Source: Pisaster brevispinus
Taxonomy: Eukaryota > Echinodermata > Asteroidea > Forcipulatida > Asteriidae
Assembly: GCA_023634235.1 (NCBI GenBank)
Contig: JAMKCF010000001.1
Span: 15,510,258-15,574,257, forward strand
Direction of reading: 5' to 3'
Length of the DNA stretch: 64,000 bases
Part shown: piece by piece, positions 36,571 through 49,079 of the stretch
Layout of the letters: every line of letters starts with the position of its first letter
How positions within the stretch are numbered: position 1 is the stretch's first letter
Position numbers and translations under genes: made by a program
Notes under the pieces: generated by a model
The model's input: the letters and a program-made list of their open reading frames with translations, nothing else
Told to the model about the DNA's origin: nothing
Databases searched by the model: none

Positions 36571-37390
36571 ACGAATTGACGTCTTCATTTGTCAGGCTTG
36601 AATGTCATAAATGCCTAGTCGAAGAAAACAAACTGATGTCATCGTGACACTTCATCGTGAAGTTTTTAAGGGTAGTTTTACCAGATTTATCGTACATAAT
36701 AAATACAATCTCACGGCATTTATTTTGTTATATTGTCAAATTGACAATGCTGTAAATGCACGTGAACTCGTTCGCCCATCACATTTTTTGACGTCATCTC
36801 GTGGATAGGGTTTTATAAATAAATGCACAAATAAAGCACAGCCTTCGTTAAATAGCGCCCTCTCGAGGCTGAGTTGTGTATATATTAAATTATGGAGGGT
36901 AGAAATTAATTCGCCCTCATCTTCCTGCATTTAGATTTCCGTTTTGGTATTGAAAGAAACAACATTATTTAAAAAATATTACGAATTGACGTCTTCATTT
37001 GTCAGGCTTGAATGTCATTAATGCCTAGTCGAAGAAAACAAACTGATGTCATCGTGACACTTCATCGTGAAGTTTTTAACGGTAGTTTTACCAGATTTAT
37101 CGTACGTAATAAATACAATCTCACGGCATTTATTTTGTTATATTGTCAAATTGACAATGCTGTAAATGCACGTGAACTCGTTCGCCCATCACATTTTTTT
37201 GAAGTCATCTCGTGGATAGGGTTTTATAAATAAATGCACAAATAAAGCACAGCCTTCGTTAAATAGCGCCCTCTCGAGGCTGAGTTGTGTATATATTAAA
37301 TTATGGAGGGTAGAAATTAATTCGTCCTCATCTTCCTGCATTTAGATTTCCGTTTTGGTATTGAAAGAAACAACATTATTTTAAAAATAT
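36571..37390. repeat. 410-bp tandem duplication in the Helentron 3' region
   Basis: ACGAATTGACGTCTTCATTT starts at 36,571 and 36,981, and the intervening 410 bases are repeated almost exactly. Copy 1 of the element has a single version (about 12,400-12,770), so the duplication is specific to copy 2 and young. Confidence 0.93.
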
Positions 37391-40300
37391 TATCCAAAGT
37401 GATTGGGATTGTCCAGTATAAAACGTAATTACGGGGCGACAGTGATTTGTCCTTTTTATTATTTTAAGTGACCCAAACAATAGACCCATTTTGGCTACAT
37501 CCATATTGTAATTAGACCTACCTGCTTTCAGCAAAGGATGTTTGTGTTTCTCCAACGACCACTCTATTGTTTCAGTTATTTTTCTATTGTTTTATACAAC
37601 AGTACATGTGTACATTTTTAGGTACCGGTATCATCTTAATGTAAAGTTGCAATAATGTCAACAAGGTTAATTGTATGTTTCTTATTTTGGCAAGACCCAT
37701 TAAGTTGATAATGAACCCCTACTAAAACTTTATTTTCTTTTAGCATGTTGTTCACCAACTTCATTGTGCAATTCTTCTCTCAAACTCTATTACACATGTT
37801 ATCTTCTAATTTGGGTAAAATGAACTTAGAAGCTAAACAAACTTCATTTGCTATATCATGTGAAATATCCAAGTAGAAGCAGTAACTAAATGAAGTCTGA
37901 AGTAGAAGCAATAATTTAATGAAGTCTACAAATTTTTTTAATTCCTTTCTTTTTTATTTCGTATTGGTAATCATTTGATTGTTTACATTATTAATATCAA
38001 GTGAAATATTGTTTTAATTTAAATATAATTTATTCAAATCATTTCATAGTACAAGCAAAGTGCGATGCTTTTTCGGAAGAAAAGGCTTTATCCAGTTCCA
38101 AGCAGGAAAGCTGTTTTTTAAAACATATTTCTCAAAAGTTGACAGCAAAGTCTGTGGCAGGATACTGCACTAACAACTGTATGTCCCTTCCAAAGGACAA
38201 AGCAATAACGTTGAACCTTTGTTCATTTCATGTAAGTTTAATTCATAGCGCAAAGCTTTCTCAAAAAAAGTTGTTTTGTCAAATTTCAAGCAGGAAAGCT
38301 GCTTTGTAAAAATACCTTACTGAAAGAGTGTATAATAAAGTCTGTGGCAGGTTACTGCACTAAGCACTCTAAAATGTCTGCTAATCTCTTAACACTGATT
38401 GAATGGGTACAAGAGGTATTAATACAATAAACTTTATTCTGTGTCATGTTATCTTGTGAGTGTACTTCTGTCAAAAATAAAGTCCCTGTTGCAAATTATA
38501 GCATTTGAAGTCAAATATATGATTTCTTTCTTAGTGTTGTGTCTCAAATAACCAAATCAGACCATCTTGTGGTGCTTTTCAATATTGTGCATCAATCAAT
38601 CCCATGTGAGCAGGGTGTAGGTGATCTAGTAAAAATCAAGAGGGAACACCAATCAGTCACTAATCCAGTGTGTAATGTTCTTTGCTGAAGATTCTGATTG
38701 ATATAACCAACAGGAGAGTGTCGATCACAGTCTGAAAGATGAGCTGTATTTGATTTCCTGAAGAAAAAAAAAGATAAACAAATATAGAGCACACAATAAA
38801 GTAATGAGCTAACAATGTATCAATTGGCAAACACAAGTTGAAGCATTTATACAAATGCAAAGCTATCCGTATTACACCCTCCAAGTGTCTCATAGCATTA
38901 TTTAATTTTTATCACGAGTATACTCACTGGTTCAAAGAGACCCGTGTAGAGGTACATGGATAAAGGTTATTTAAGGTGATTCTAAATGCATTTCATGTAC
39001 CATCTTGTAATGTAAGGATTAAAAGGGTGGAGCGAATTATTTCACAATAACTTTTTACTGATAAAATGGCACACGTATGCATGACACCACCTATAGTGAG
39101 CCTGTGGATTTTCTGTCACAGGACTCAAACACACACAATGCGTAGTGCTTAGTAACATTGCTTTTGGTGTTCAACTAAAATTTATCTATTTCAGATATGA
39201 CAATAACCAATTAATACTTTAGTGGTCTTACCTCTTTGACTGGTTGATAAGGGTTCAGTCAATGAAAGTGATGATGACGTGATGAGCAGAAAGTTGCCTT
39301 CTTGAAAGCACTTGTTCATAGACAGTTCACCACACAGTACACCACATACACATGGTAAGTGCCTTAACTAGCTACAATTGGTTGGGGACGTAGTTTATGG
39401 AACACATAGGTACAAATGTTCATACACCATCAGCACCAACCAATGGTGAAAAATCAGACAGCCAGTGCAGATGAAAAACAGCTAGTGGGGTAGAGTAGCT
39501 CCATCAGCTTGTAGCACCATGGTTGAGTTGTTTACTGTCAGCTCCATCCAAAGGTGGAAAGGCATACATTATCAATACAGCTATAACGCAGATGATGAGC
39601 AGCAAGTGAGAGTACATTAGCTCCATCAGTTTGTAGCACCATGGTTAAGTGTGCTGTCAGCTGCATCCAACGGAAGGCAGTCACACAGTAAAACACAGTC
39701 AATGCAGATGATAAGTGGTAGCCAGGAGGGTGACCAGCTACAATCTCGTGTAGTCTCAGGTACATTTTCATGTTTGATGTACACCATCAGTTTGAAGCAA
39801 CAGCAACAGCAGACAGTGTGGACAGTCAAAACAGTTGACAAGCAGTCGTTTAGCTCCATTGCTTTCTGTATGCAGTTGATGGTACAGTCTGATGCTTCAT
39901 GTGTTAGCTATGTCATCAACAAAGAATAAACAACACACATTTTACTACCTGATTCTAAAACATACTTAATATGTTGTGACAGAATCTGCCACATTTAGTG
40001 ATTGTGCAAATGGCAGCAAGCTATTATTTATTGTGAAGTGGGCATAATAATTTGGTATTGATTGAATACTGACAATCATGTAAAACCCTGTTTTGTAAAA
40101 GACATAGATAGTGCGAGTGACATGTGAATCACTGGTCTCTGGTGGTTAAGTGTCAATGCATTGTTTGACCATACAGATACATGGTGCTGAAATGCAAGTT
40201 TATTTCACACACGTCTGATATTTAAGTCAGGTTCTGTTTGAGTGATAACCTGTGACTTTTAAATTATCATTCAAGAGACCTATCGACTGAACTAACCAGC

Positions 40301-41234
40301 CATGCCTAGAAGAGGACCATACACAAATAAACATAAATCTGTATCAGGTACTTCTAACTACAGAATGAAACTTACCTGCTATCACCTGGCATGTTTGATG
40401 ATCTATGTAAGAGACATCTGTTGTATCATGTGGGAATCATGATTATGACTTCCACATATGATGAGCCTATGGAATTTTCTTCCACAGGGCTCACAAGCAC
40501 TGTAGATTACAGTGCATATAATGTCCTGGTGTTAGTGTGCAACCTACATGTATAATTCCTGATGAATGAACCATCTCACTCTATTATAAATACCATCTAC
40601 ATTACACTTTATGCTTTATTTTACAACCTCTTCTGTACATATTTATGCAACCACGGTCAAAGTTACAAAGTTTGTACTTTGTACATCACAAAATGTACTT
40701 GCTTGTGTACTCTGTACATGTATGTTCTTCATTTCAATGTACACTAGTTTATTAAAATGTCATCAATTACAATGTTTTGTCTATGCGTGGCATTGTGTTA
40801 AATACCTTGCTCATCACTTAAAAACTAATATTGATATGAAATAAAAGCAAAAACGAGGAATTAATGTGTATAAACATAGAATTTGATGTGTGTACATGTA
40901 AACTGACAAATTATAGCCATCTTCAAAAATATTTAAAAAACTGATTTACTTGTACTGCATTAATTGAGTGACACATGGTTTAACTTCAACACATATTTGT
41001 ATGACAGCACTTGCAGTGTAGAGTGTCATATGACAATTTGAAATACTGCAATATAGTTTTCATGTTTAATCCAACTGGTTTTCAACAACTATTTGTTTTA
41101 TATCACATGTACACTACCCTTTTCTATGTACTGATAAATTCTCATATTGTACTATTTTCAAACAAGTGTATGGAATAAACGTCATACTGAATTGAATTGA
41201 AAAGTGCTACCATAATATAACCATTAAATTTCAT
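37391..41234 (-). other. Helentron copy 2 non-coding 3' region
   Basis: Collinear with about 12,770-17,534. Contains the degenerate CTCCATCAG...CACCATGGTT repeats (39,480-39,910). Short frames near 38,001 and 40,562 have counterparts in copy 1 but not conserved as proteins. No gene called. Confidence 0.6.
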
Positions 41235-44200
41235 CTAAAAATTAACTGCAATTGATTTATGATAGCTGTAATATGTTGGAACTACATGGGTCTGGATAGA
41301 ATCCATGTTTTTCATGTAAACATGGTCAATTAGTGTTCCTCTCTCAGTAGTGGCTTCAGTAACACACTGCTTATAACCATGTTCTTGCATCACTTTCTCA
41401 ACACAAGAAGATTGTTTGAAAATATCTTCATTGAAATCTCCCATAATAATGCATTTGTTGGATACTTTGTGTACTTCATCAAGCAAGAGTTTGAGAACTG
41501 CAAGAAAATATTTCATTACATAAGATGGTGGTCGATAAATAACAACAACGGTTAAAGAAACTTCTGAAGTCATCTGAAATGCAATATATTCAAGATTTGT
41601 CACTGAAATATTCAATCTAGTAAGCACTGTCTTTTCTGGCACAAACAGCAACACCACCATAACTGTGTTCCTTTAACATCTGGATAAGTAAACTAGAATT
41701 ATCATATGAATTACATCTTTGTTGATGATACCATTTGAAATCAATCAAATCCAGATCATAACATGGCTCTTTATCAATCCATGTTTCAGTCAGACAAATG
41801 AAGTCACATGACATCATATCTTTATTACATGTGAAGTCCATTTGATGTACTTGTAATCCTTGAATATTATGCATCATAATGGTTGTACTGTCACTATCAT
41901 CTTCTACAAGTTCATTATTGCTTTTGTCATTATTTTCATCAATAAAGGAGGCCATCTTACTCAGTGCATCTATCACTTCTCCATTGCAATAAATACATTT
42001 CTCATTGAATCCTTCTATCACAAGTCCATTAAGTGATGTGACTACTCAAAGCAACATATGCTTGTCCTGCAGCAAATATACGATGAAGACAAATAACTGC
42101 TGTGTCTGTACTGAGTCCTTTGTGAACTGTACAAGCCCATGCCAACTTGAGAGGGAACTGATGTCGCACATACTGGTTAGTTGCACTTTCTTCCACCATT
42201 TCAACAGGTACAACATGCACATCTGGATTATTGGAAGACTGCCTTTTCAATTTTGACCCAATAGATTTGTTATCAAAATCAATTTCAATACGACTTGGTG
42301 ACGACTGAGCTGCTAACGTAATTATTTGATGAACAGTTCCAACTGCTCCATTCACAAGTCCATCACTTACATCAATATTTCTCGTTAACATTACCCTAGC
42401 ACCAATACCAAGCCACAATGATTTTGATAATGAGGATTTTTTTCCTTTTATTTCAGCACGCTTCATATTACCACTTCTTTCATTTTTCTTCAAATCCCTG
42501 GCCAAAATACACACACAGTCTACACACTTCGCAAACAGGGTTTTCAAATTATATTCATCAACTTGCTTGTTACAAGGGTAAATATGCACAGCATCACTCC
42601 AATCTTCTCCAGTTTCACGTGATTGCAACATTGTCATGTCATCCTCCCTCAACTTTTCCTGTTTCTTACACGCAACCTGTTCAGTATTTCAGCAAACTGT
42701 GCATCTTCCTTTTGTCTCATTATCTCAGTCAGTTCTACTTTCATGAAGTTATCATTCCACAAATCACATTGTATAGTGCTTTGGTACAGAGATTTCCCTT
42801 TTACTGGAGGCAACTGATAGAAATCTCCAACAGCTATTATACTGACATTACCGAATGAACCATAGTCTCTTGTTTGTTTTATCTGTCGTAGACGTCCATG
42901 AATGTAGCACAATAATTTTTGATCTACCATTGAAATTTCATCTATAATCAAAATGTGTAACTGTTGATATTTATTCCGAAGCGTACTGATCTTATCTTCA
43001 CCAAGTGGCTGGTATGGCAATCTAGCATTTACAGGTATTGAGAATGCATTGTGAATAGTGGCACCGTTAATATTGAAAGCCGCAACACCAGTAGGAGCTG
43101 TAAGCAATACAGATACATCATCGGGATTTTCCATCATTCTAGCAAACAGTCTTGTTGCTTCATAATAAATAGATTTGATCAAATGACTCTTTCCTGTTCC
43201 GGCACCACCAGTGACAAAAACATGAAATGGCTCTATTTATTTCCCATTTGTCTTGTCCAAACACCACTGTGATTTTATAAAAAACTTGTTTCTGTTTTAC
43301 ATTTAATGACCTGAACAATGCAATTGCTTCATGTTTGGATATTCTATCTGAATATGGCTCTATAATACTTCTTTATTACTGTCAGATTTCAAATCAGGAA
43401 TTTCACATTCATTTTCAGAATCACTCATTAATTCAGGACGTTGGTTTTGGCATTCAAGTCTCTCTTGTTCTGTTTCAGGACAAATCTGAGCCCATGCATC
43501 TTCTTGGGGACCAAATTTCTCAAGAAATTCTTTTGCTTCATCCAATGCCTCAACATTAGACTCGTACACAGATCGATTTTTCCCAACAATGTACTTGACA
43601 GACTGTAGCTCATTATTCAATCGAACAAACCCGTTCTTGTAAAAGTCTTCATACAAATCAAACTTTGACGGCTTCAGTTGTGAATCAACACGGTATGGAA
43701 GAAATAATTGAAGGACACTCTGATAGTATTTCTCTGGACATTTGACAACTGAAAATCTAGGGTATCTAATGACTGCTGGATCACTTCGACTTCGCTTCTG
43801 TATATAACCTAAATGATTTTTTAATGTATGAACTGGCAACCGTTTCCTTTTACTTTCTCCTTTGGTTTTGTTGCTGCCTGTATATATTACTCTATAGTCT
43901 GAACAGAATTTTCCTAAGCACATTGACTCAAATTCCTCAGTATCTGGCCTTGCAAGGTACCGATCAATGCTACTCGTCATCCATATGTCATCATCTCCAT
44001 CACATTTACTTTTAATCACACTTATTGGTAAACTCATTCTGACAGGATTCTCACCAACAGGTATAAACTGTACTTCTCTAGATTCTTCTTTCAATCTCAA
44101 ACCACAGACCCGATACACTGCTTCTTGTGCTGATACTTCACGATTGTGCAGATACACAGAACCAAGTTTCTTCATACTCTGTTTTGCATCTAAATTACCT

Positions 44201-44262
44201 TTCTGTGCCTCACTCTGAGCATGTGACAACAAGACACCCATTTCACGTTCAGCTTTAGCCAT
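41235..44262 (-). pseudogene. Helentron helicase-endonuclease, copy 2 (frameshifted)
   Basis: Same protein as 20,613-17,535. Pieces: 44,262-43,360, 43,182-42,649, 42,652-42,029, 42,021-41,617 and 41,660-41,235. Walker B ([10 protein letters not shown]), motif III ([12 protein letters not shown]) and the endonuclease GDFN and LIDHV motifs are readable. The Walker A region (about 43,190-43,215) lies outside the long frames. Defects against copy 1: deletions near 43,365 and 43,271, a stop near 43,238, a 4-bp loss near 42,650, a 6-bp in-frame loss near 42,121 that removes two residues (VQ) of helicase motif V, a 2-bp loss near 42,045 and another near 41,627. Copies 1 and 2 share no inactivating change, so they decayed independently. 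Confidence 0.87.
44258..44262. other. Target-site duplication GCCAT (left)
   Basis: GCCAT immediately precedes the LTR-like element and is repeated at 45,501-45,505. Confidence 0.88.
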
Positions 44263-45500
44263 TGTCACGAACTGTAAATTAATTTGGTTATTTGTTGTAA
44301 ATATATTTATATTGTTCTGATGATGGTATTTATTTGTAAACAAATCATGACCGTTCTAGGGATCCTTACTTTTTACAATAAGGTGCAGTCCACACAGTTC
44401 GGATATTTAACATTCCAGTGTAAATTTCCTTATTTGGTCATGATATGCAAAGTTCATGCCCGCATGACTAAACAACGTATTATATAACGGGATCGATTGT
44501 GATCGATCAAACATATTCATGAGTTTTCGATAAATGAATATTCAGTATTAGTTGAAGTATAAAATGTAGCGTAATGAGTTATTTGGTACTTAGTAGCGTG
44601 TCCGCCGGCTCGAAGACGTTGGGTACTGAGGCCCTGTCGGAGACCCCACCCTGGGTTATCGATGAACGGATCTGAGCTCCGCTGGTGATGCCGGCCTGAT
44701 CAGCCGTATAGGCAACCGATTCTTGTTGAATCGATGTTGGAGGACATCCGTAGTTATTTGAGATTGCCGAGACCGGGGACATAGCTGCTAAGTCACTAAA
44801 TCTCTAAAGCCAGACTTTTTCTGTAAGTTGAAATATTTATTGTGTATTAATATTTATTTTGCGCCGAGCAAGTTGGCTAACTTAAAGTCACCAAATGACA
44901 CAATTGATGTGGTAGATTTATTATGGAGAAATAATTGATTGTACATCTGTGCTGTTATAAAAACGCAGATAACTTCGGAGGATATTTGAAACGTAAATTA
45001 AAGACGGGTCGTTGTAAAGTAAAAGTGGAAATAGCAAATCGCCAAGTTTACATTGCGAGAGTTTGCATTAACATTGTATAAATACAGGATTAAGAATTAT
45101 GAAGTTGTAACTTAATTTTCAGGGCTTTTTGGGGTACGGGCTTGAGTGTGGTGGGACAAGAAGTATACGAAGAGGGAACAGCAGGCCGACGCAGGCTCGG
45201 AGGACCCGACGTCATCCGCCGTGAGCTGTATCGCCGCTATACCGGGGTAGGCCCTACCCGCACATTCACCCACAACCGGATTCGAGAGGTTTATTTTAAG
45301 ATCAAACTTTCATTGTATTAAAATTACTTGATGTTATGTCTATTAGGATCAATCGTACTAGTTGTAATTAAATAATTTTGTATTGTTTTGGATATTAGAT
45401 CACTGCGTCCTTGTTCTTTTGTAGTTGCTTTCATTCACTTAATCCTGTCCAATAACTGTATCGGCCTCACATGGTTCCAATCGTGGTGGACCTTGTGACA
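44263..45500. mobile_element. Solo-LTR-like insertion, 1,238 bp, inside the Helentron
   Basis: Begins TGTCAC, ends GTGACA (TG...CA ends with a 6-bp inverted repeat) and is flanked by GCCAT on both sides. A 5-bp duplication with TG/CA ends is typical of Gypsy or BEL-type LTR retrotransposons. The interior lacks a second long-repeat copy or polymerase frame, so it reads as a solo LTR left by recombination. TATA-like boxes occur near 44,559 (GTATAAAATG) and 45,076 (TGTATAAATAC). A small minus-strand frame (44,782-44,579) has no recognised domain. Removing it in comparison rejoins the Helentron frame exactly at ATGGCT/AAAGCT. Confidence 0.85.
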
Positions 45501-45505
45501 GCCAT
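45501..45505. other. Target-site duplication GCCAT (right)
   Basis: Second copy of the 5-bp duplication; its bases belong to the Met-Ala codons after the Rep two-tyrosine motif. Confidence 0.88.
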
Positions 45506-47917
45506 ATACGATACTATGTAGGCCACACAAGCATACACATCACAGATAAACTGAATATCCATGTTTGCATTCCAACATCTTATCAAATGAGGATTGTACA
45601 AATTGACCCAAACATCCTGTGGTTGTTACTTCAGTACAATAGTGGTCTTCTTGCTTAAGACATTGTTGGCCTTCTCAAATTCCTGTTGTGTAATACCAAT
45701 ATGCTCAAACAATTCACTAGTTGTCATGTGTTGGTTTTCTTCATCTTTTAATGCAACCCAAAGTGACTTCAATACTTTTTTGGCATCATCACTTTCATTA
45801 TCATCATTTTCACCATTCTCTATTTCATCATTTGTTGGCTGTGGTTGTGCAATAAATGTCTGTTTAGATGGTGGTCTAGGGAAATTAAACCTGCACTCTG
45901 TACCTTTTTTCTTACACGAGTTCGAATGCTTGCGGCTATGAAGTTGTACCCTGCTGATAATCTCAAAACGTTCATTATCGTCTTCCTAAGATGGCAACTC
46001 ACAACTGACATATCTATCAATAAATGTAACAACATCCTTGTCCTGATCATGTCCTAATCTTGGTGCATTTTCAATCCAGAATAGACAATGTGTATGAGGA
46101 GATCCTCTCTGTTGAAATTCCACTCTGTAAAAATAATCCTTCACTTTTCCAAAAGGTTTAGCCTTTGACATAATGACATCTTTTAAAAAAGTACGAAATC
46201 GCTTGTCAAACATTCTAGCTGCAGTAACAGGATTACTTCTCAATACATTGCATTTCTCATTCCAGTCTAAATCATTTATATCTCTTGAATCACCTTGCTG
46301 TCTCAGTATTGTGTTGATAACTTCAAGCCATCTCATATCTGCTGCTGAGAATGAGCAAAACCAAGTTGGGATTCCTAACTGTCTTATCATAACTAAAACA
46401 TATTTCTGTGTTGCTTGCCAATATGGAGGTGTTCCTCTGATTGGTTTAAGAAATTTGTATCCAATATCAGACTTTAGGATGTCTCTCAAATGTTCCTTGT
46501 CATTTATCATTCTTGCTTCTACTCTCTCATCATTGTACATTCTGCCAGAGTTTTTACGCAATGCAATAGAAACACATGACATCACTTTTTGAATTTCCAA
46601 CAAATATTGTGCATAAAAAATGTACTGAGTGTTTTTTGCAAACCTATTATCAGCATGCATCAGTCTGTTATGCAGATATCTACACAGAGTTAGCTTCACA
46701 TCACGCTTATCACTAAATATGGGAGTTCCTTGAGAAAATAATGTTGGAAAGCATTTTGCTTCATTGCCTTCTTCCATTAAAACTCTGACTGGATTATTTC
46801 CTTCACATGGTGCAACACAGAGTATATCATCAAAATACTGATCGAGAATTTCCTGACCTATATCTGCTGGCTGTAAACATGTATCAAATGGGATTCCACG
46901 CAAACGATCCTCATCAGTTTCCTCATCACTGTCATTCCTATCAACTACTCCTTCATCACTTTCTGCACTTACTGCAACATCCTCTAATAATGGATCTTCC
47001 CAATCAGTGTTAATTTCAATACCTTGATACCACACGTTATTATGTTTTAGGTAATGCAATGCATTCTCTACATTTTTCTTGTTGACAAACTCATACGGAT
47101 AATGTCCACGGTAAGTCAGCTTTCTCTTTAATTTCACTCTAATCATCTGATCATCATTTCTACTTCTTGGTAATGACTTTACAGTTTCTGTTACATTGGA
47201 TGGTACACATACAACTGGTCCCCTGACACCATGCTGTCCTCCTTTAGGTAATGCTATCATTCTAATGAATGGGATATTTATTGCAATCAAATGTTTTTCT
47301 AAACCATTTAAACAATCTAACTGCTGTGGAATATCTGTGAGTGTTAAATTATTGACATACGCTTCTGCTGGAAAGTCATTATTGAGTAGTTTCCTATGAC
47401 ATGTGTAGCATATCCACAAGCATGATCTGCTGGACTTTAAAACAGGACAACTTGATGGACAATTTCGACTACAAGTATGGACATAATTTGCAGATAAAAT
47501 ACTGGAGTCTCTGTATTTCTCTTGTTTACATTTCAAAACCTGTTTCCGAAAGAGAAGTTTAAGACAAACAGCACAAACATATTCAGGTCCTTGTGAAATT
47601 TCTTTCCTAAACATCTTTGTCACATGACTAATACTGACTGTCTGTTCCTTTCTATTCAAGGCACGCTTGCGATTGTTATTAATCATATTTTCCTTATAAG
47701 CTTTATTTGTGTGATATTTTTGCTTTCCATACTGGATTAATTTTTTCTTGTAAGAACAATTTAAGTGATACTTTCTTTTAATATTCTGAATAAGTGCACT
47801 TTTGTATATTTTATTCTGATATTTGGCTTTATTGTATTTGAGCAGTCTTTCCTTGAATCTAACATTGTTACGATATTTAGATTTGCTGAAGTTAATGACT
47901 GTCTCTAAATCTAGCAT
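45501..47917 (-). pseudogene. Helentron Rep (HUH endonuclease) part with DUF6570-like region
   Basis: Frame 47,917-45,986, continuing in the same frame to 45,501. Order: basic 18-residue repeats (to about 47,672); a Cys-rich finger ([10 protein letters not shown] ... [12 protein letters not shown] ... [10 protein letters not shown], about 47,600-47,385); a DUF6570-like segment ([38 protein letters not shown], about 47,335-47,150); an acidic linker; the Rep core with [14 protein letters not shown] (HUH, about 46,112-46,070); then ECRFNFPRPP and finally AYIVSYMA, the two catalytic tyrosines (45,520-45,518 and 45,508-45,506). Rep nicks and rejoins DNA through these tyrosines during rolling-circle transposition. 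Defects: in-frame TAG at 45,988-45,986, in-frame TAA at 45,628-45,626, and the LTR-like insertion immediately after the second tyrosine. Confidence 0.87.
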
Positions 47918-48157
47918 CCTTACAATATTTAGATTTGCTAAAGTTAATCAGTGTGTCTCTATATCTAACATCGTTGCAATATTTAGATTTGCCTTTGTTA
48001 ATTAGTCTCTCTCTATAGTTAGCATTGTTTGCGTATTTTGATTTTCCATCACTAATCAACGTTTCTCTAAATTGAGCATTTTCTTTGTACTTTTTGTTAC
48101 TTTTCATTCTCACACTGTCTCTATATGAAGGATTGTCTCGGTACTTCTTTTTCTTAC
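47672..48157 (-). repeat. Basic 18-residue (54-bp) protein repeats, about nine units
   Basis: Successive units such as [54 protein letters not shown] and [18 protein letters not shown] follow K-x-K-Y-x-x-N-x-x-(Y/F)-(R/K)-(E/D)-x-x-(I/L). They lie between the OTU domain and the Rep part. The strong positive charge suggests nucleic-acid binding; that is inference. Confidence 0.85.
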
Positions 48158-49079
48158 CTAGAGCTATTTCATCTTTCATTTCCTGATATCTTGTTTTTTG
48201 AGCACTAAGTGTTCCCGATTTAAAACATACATTCTCTTGGTGTTTCAATTTCAACTTTTGTTTTATAATTTCAGCATTTTCTTTGTAATATTTCTTATTG
48301 TACTTTGATTTCTTTTGTTTGCATTCAACATTGCTATGTTTCGTTTTCTCACGTTCCTTCTGTTTGGCTGTTTTACACTCTTTTTGTTTCATTTCTCTCT
48401 GCTGCACAGACTGTTTGTACTTTTCTCTAGCTTTCTCCCTAGCCAATTTTTGCTTTAATTTGAAGTTTACACGCTTTTTCCTTTTTGGTTTCACAGTTTT
48501 TGCTGTAACTTTGTTCACTACAGGTTTCAGACTATCATTATGTTTAAATCCTATGGCTTTATCACACTGCACTGTCTGTTTTGAAGATTTTTTTGGTTTT
48601 CCTTTCACATCACATAATTGCACAGTTATCTCAGCAACTGACAAAACAACATCATAATGAATTCTTCCTCTATGATACAAGTAAATTGCCATTCCTAAAC
48701 TTGGACAGTTGTCAAAATAATTTGTAGAAAATCTATACCAATTATTTACATCATCAAATGTACATATGTCAACTTGCAACATATCAACCCTTGCCATTAT
48801 TTCAAGCTCTGTTGCCCATGTTCCACTATCATACATCATTTGTGTCATTACATAGTCCTCCAGGCTAACAAATCCATCTCTCAAAACACATTGAAATTTA
48901 CCTTGGTTTTTCAACAAGTGATCAACAGTAGCAATCCTCAACTTCATATGACTGTTTTCAGATCCCGATAGAGCATATGAAATTGCTCGGAAAAAACAAT
49001 TACCATCACCTCTAATCTTCTTCACATGATCAGGCTTTCCAATTACTGCACATTCATACTGCACAAACATATGAAACAT
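47892..49079 (-). pseudogene. OTU-type cysteine protease domain of the Helentron polyprotein
   Basis: Residues 24-32 read GDGNCFFRA with Cys28 as nucleophile; WATELEIMARVDMLQVDICT follows and IHYDVV supplies His141. This is the OTU deubiquitinase signature, known from other Helitron-like elements. After residue 160 the protein becomes Lys-rich (KKRVNFKLKQKLAREKAREK) and then enters the 18-residue repeats. The frame is joined to neighbours by single-base shifts at about 49,080 (upstream) and about 47,905 (downstream), so it is one broken polyprotein rather than a separate gene. The first ATG in this frame is at the shift, not a true start. Confidence 0.87.

Noticed and set aside
44263..44343. 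N-terminal extension of the copy 2 helicase frame
   Set aside because: These codons are LTR-like sequence to the right of the GCCAT duplication.
48298..48657. Cys/Phe-rich plus-strand frame resembling a membrane protein
   Set aside because: Antisense of the Lys-rich region of the OTU polyprotein, where Lys codons read as Phe and Leu.
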